Positions 42,144-44,074 of a stretch of 44,074 nucleotides of DNA are shown here, one piece after another. Both the position numbers and the translations under genes were made by a program. The notes below the pieces were generated by a model that saw nothing but the letters and a program-made list of their open reading frames with translations, was not told the origin of the DNA and ran no database searches. Source of the DNA: Syntrophobacter sp. DG_60 (GTDB taxonomy: Bacteria; Desulfobacterota; Desulfofervidia; Desulfofervidales; DG-60); contig LJNA01000002.1 in the NCBI GenBank assembly GCA_001304365.1, positions 1-44,074 on the forward strand. The letters are read 5' to 3'. Position 1 is the first letter of the stretch, and every line of letters begins with the position of its first letter.

Positions 42144-43427
42144 ATGACCAAAATATGGAATAATATCAAGGGCAAGAAAAGGACTGTTGTTTTGCGGAAA
42201 TTTCCGCATCCCTATCGCGCAGCTTTGTCAATTTGCAGCGATTGTGATGATACTAAAACTAGAAAAGACTTTTTAACCCTTCAGAAATTCTTCAATACAG
42301 ACGAGAAAACGAATATAGGAAGAGGATTGTCTCTGGAAACTGGCAACAGCATCTTTATGTTCTCAGATAATGACCATTTTTCATACTTTTCCGGAAACCA
42401 GCAGGACAGACTTACCATTGTTGAACTCATCAAGTCCGGTCATATTGACTGTCTTCATTCTTATGGAGAAAGAAAGAATTTTACGCGAGAAGATGCACAA
42501 CTTGCCATACAGGAATTGAAAAAAAAGAATTGCTTCTTAAGGGTATGGATTGACCACAGGAGAGAAGGGAGCAATATTGGAGAGCATAGAACTAAGGGCG
42601 ATGGGAATAACATTCTCTCTCTATGTTACCATGTAGACCTAACAGTAGCGTACGGTATAAGGTTCGTTTGGGTGGGTGCACTAACCCCAATCATAGGCCA
42701 GTCTTCTCGTCATTACCTTGGTTTCTTTAGTGTTTTCAATCCAAGATTCCCCATAAGGTCTTCAAGAAAGCTGATAAGAGAAGTAATCAAACGTTTATTA
42801 GGAATTTTAGGATACCATAAATGTAGAATTTATGCAACCAATGACTTGGTATGTCCAAGAAACTTAGGAAATGGATTAAAGGTTTATGAGTTTAAGCGTT
42901 TCTATAATCATCAAGACGGATTTCATAACGTGGACAATTTAAAAAGCTTAGGGATCATGCTTTCGAAAAAAACCCTTCAAAAGCTAAAGGACTCCGAAGG
43001 CTACATGATTTTATACACCCATTTTGGGAAAAATTTTGATTGTTCCCAATTAATTCCACAACAAACACAAAAGTCATTGCGAAACTTAGCATCGGAATAT
43101 AAGAATGGAAATATTTATGTTACCACTACTTCTAAATTGCTTAATTATTACACGGTAAATAAATATTTAAACTGGTCATATGAAATAGATAAGGACAAAA
43201 TAATAATCATAATTAAAGACGTTCAAGATCCAGTGTTCAGATCATATATTCCGTCAATAGACGACTTGCAGGGTATCACATTTTACATTCCGGATACAAA
43301 ACAAGCCAAAATATTTATAGGAGATGAAGAAATTAAAAACATTAAGACTAATCCGGTTGACCATACAGGCCAAGCAAGTGTAAGTATTCCATTAAAACCT
43401 TTAATTTTCCCTAAGTTTTTCTTTTAA
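42144..43427 (+). CDS. Uncharacterised glycan-locus protein, possible deacetylase-fold
   Basis: The frame opens at 42075, but its first 23 codons read like non-coding sequence, so I prefer ATG 42144 (AAAGG just before). The conserved-looking part starts FPHPYRAALSICSDCDDTKT with clustered aspartates, then RGLSLETGNSIFMFSDNDHF, and VELIKSGHIDCLHSYGERKN with a possible metal histidine. The spacing recalls the D-D and H-x-x-H sites of NodB-type deacetylases (compare SALAITGDIDS at the end of the 27375 gene), but I cannot confirm it. YMILYTHFGKNFD later fits the barrel end. No membrane segment. Confidence 0.6.
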   Translation: MTKIWNNIKGKKRTVVLRKFPHPYRAALSICSDCDDTKTRKDFLTLQKFFNTDEKTNIGRGLSLETGNSIFMFSDNDHFSYFSGNQQDRLTIVELIKSGHIDCLHSYGERKNFTREDAQLAIQELKKKNCFLRVWIDHRREGSNIGEHRTKGDGNNILSLCYHVDLTVAYGIRFVWVGALTPIIGQSSRHYLGFFSVFNPRFPIRSSRKLIREVIKRLLGILGYHKCRIYATNDLVCPRNLGNGLKVYEFKRFYNHQDGFHNVDNLKSLGIMLSKKTLQKLKDSEGYMILYTHFGKNFDCSQLIPQQTQKSLRNLASEYKNGNIYVTTTSKLLNYYTVNKYLNWSYEIDKDKIIIIIKDVQDPVFRSYIPSIDDLQGITFYIPDTKQAKIFIGDEEIKNIKTNPVDHTGQASVSIPLKPLIFPKFFF

Positions 43428-43452
43428 AAGAATAGGGATATAAGTCAGCATC

Positions 43453-44074
43453 ATGAAGATTCTTTTTGTCACTAACGAATACCCCTCTTCAGAAATCCCT
43501 GGGCGCGCGCCTTGTATTAAGGAACAGAAAGAATCGCTAGAAAAAGAAGGAATTACCGTAGATCTCATTTATATAAAGGGAAGAAATTCAGTTTTGAAAT
43601 ATTTCAAGGGGGCGTGGTCCGTTTTTACAAAGACACTCCAGAGCAATTACGACATTGTCCACGCTCACTATGGATTTTCTGGAGTTTCGGCGAGATTCGA
43701 ATTTTGGGCACCCCTAGTTGTTAGTTTGCGAGGGTCTGATGTTTATTATGAACTTGCATGGAGATTTGGAAGCAAGATAATTGTTATGTCCGATGAAATG
43801 AAAAAGATAATAAGAAGAGAAGATGCTATTGTACTGCCATACGGTATCAATTTTAAACTTTTCAAACCAATGCCAATGGCAGAGGCAAGGCGAAAGTTGA
43901 ATTATAGTCCCGATGAAAATCTGGTATTTTTCCCTTATGATCCTAAGCGAAAAGAAAAAGGGGTTGAAATTTTGAAAAAGGCGGTTTATAAAGTAGAACA
44001 AGATGCAGCTCGGGGAATTAAGATAGTGAGCGTTTACAACAAGCCCTATGACCTCATGCCCGTTTATATGAATG
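43453..44074 (+). CDS. Glycosyltransferase family 4, 3' end outside the window
   Basis: A frame from ATG 43453 stays open to the window edge (207 codons). It starts KILFVTNEYPSSEIPGRAPC, then EQKESLEKEGITVDLIYIKG, DIVHAHYGFSGVSARF, VVSLRGSDVYYELAWRFGSK and IVMSDEMKKIIRREDAIVLP, ending with YGINFKLFKPMP, all typical of a GT4 acceptor half and junction. The region between GSDVY and the IVMSDEMKK helix is shorter than usual. The donor half lies outside the window. Confidence 0.8.
   Translation, partial: MKILFVTNEYPSSEIPGRAPCIKEQKESLEKEGITVDLIYIKGRNSVLKYFKGAWSVFTKTLQSNYDIVHAHYGFSGVSARFEFWAPLVVSLRGSDVYYELAWRFGSKIIVMSDEMKKIIRREDAIVLPYGINFKLFKPMPMAEARRKLNYSPDENLVFFPYDPKRKEKGVEILKKAVYKVEQDAARGIKIVSVYNKPYDLMPVYMN

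Noticed and set aside
43714..44001. 95-codon minus-strand frame at the right edge
   Set aside because: It lies opposite a clear partial glycosyltransferase that runs off the window.
1..44074. tRNA or rRNA genes
   Set aside because: No cloverleaf-like or rRNA-like sequence was noticed in the gaps by reading; a dedicated scan was not possible.

Overview
The window looks like a chromosomal piece of a moderately AT-rich, anaerobic, Gram-negative bacterium. A Desulfobacterota-like (deltaproteobacterial) relative, possibly thermophilic, is my best guess. The grounds are the cimA-lysC pairing, a CIRCE-controlled hrcA-grpE pair, an outer-membrane polysaccharide exporter of the Wza type, and lysine/glutamate-rich proteins. 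This is inference from gene content; no rRNA or other decisive marker is present.

Region 1 (1-12760) is mostly housekeeping on the minus strand: uvrC with two small genes ahead of it, hrcA-grpE followed by a periplasmic-binding-protein gene, a frameshifted DUF72 gene, an ATP-grasp gene, a ComEA-like gene, cimA, lysC and der. It also holds a divergent stand-alone PurH-domain gene, a cluster of GC-rich hairpin repeats, and a 38-codon basic reading frame.

Region 2 (12745-13459) is a scar. A 5'-truncated Nudix gene, the tail of a decayed transposase and an unidentified broken frame lie between the core genes and what follows.

Region 3 (13456-16616) is a signalling block on the plus strand, visibly richer in G+C: a PAS histidine kinase, an OmpR-type regulator lacking part of its receiver domain, and a pseudo-receiver-PilZ protein behind an apparently leaderless promoter.

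Region 4 (16734-44074, running off the right edge) is a large Wzx/Wzy-type exopolysaccharide locus. It opens with a NusG paralogue, then the OPX exporter, a Wzz-like co-polymerase, an ExeA-like ATPase with a SPOR domain, a BY-kinase-like protein, a WbpB-WbpD-type fusion, a GGDEF-like/sugar transferase fusion and an epimerase. Next come deacetylase-like genes, FemAB-type acyltransferases, methyltransferases, six GT4 glycosyltransferases (the last cut by the window edge), a DUF354 protein, a Wzy-like polymerase and a Wzx-like flippase. Several fragments (FemAB, deacetylase) show duplication and decay inside this locus.

As a system: nucleotide sugars are made (fusion enzyme, epimerase), the first sugar phosphate is put on the lipid carrier (sugar transferase), glycosyltransferases extend it, and methyl, acyl or aminoacyl groups are added. 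The unit is then flipped (Wzx), polymerised (Wzy with Wzz) and exported (OPX). PilZ and GGDEF-like domains suggest cyclic-di-GMP input. The most distinctive features are period-7 tandem repeats at several sites, two of them inside coding regions, and the set of degenerate signalling domains.
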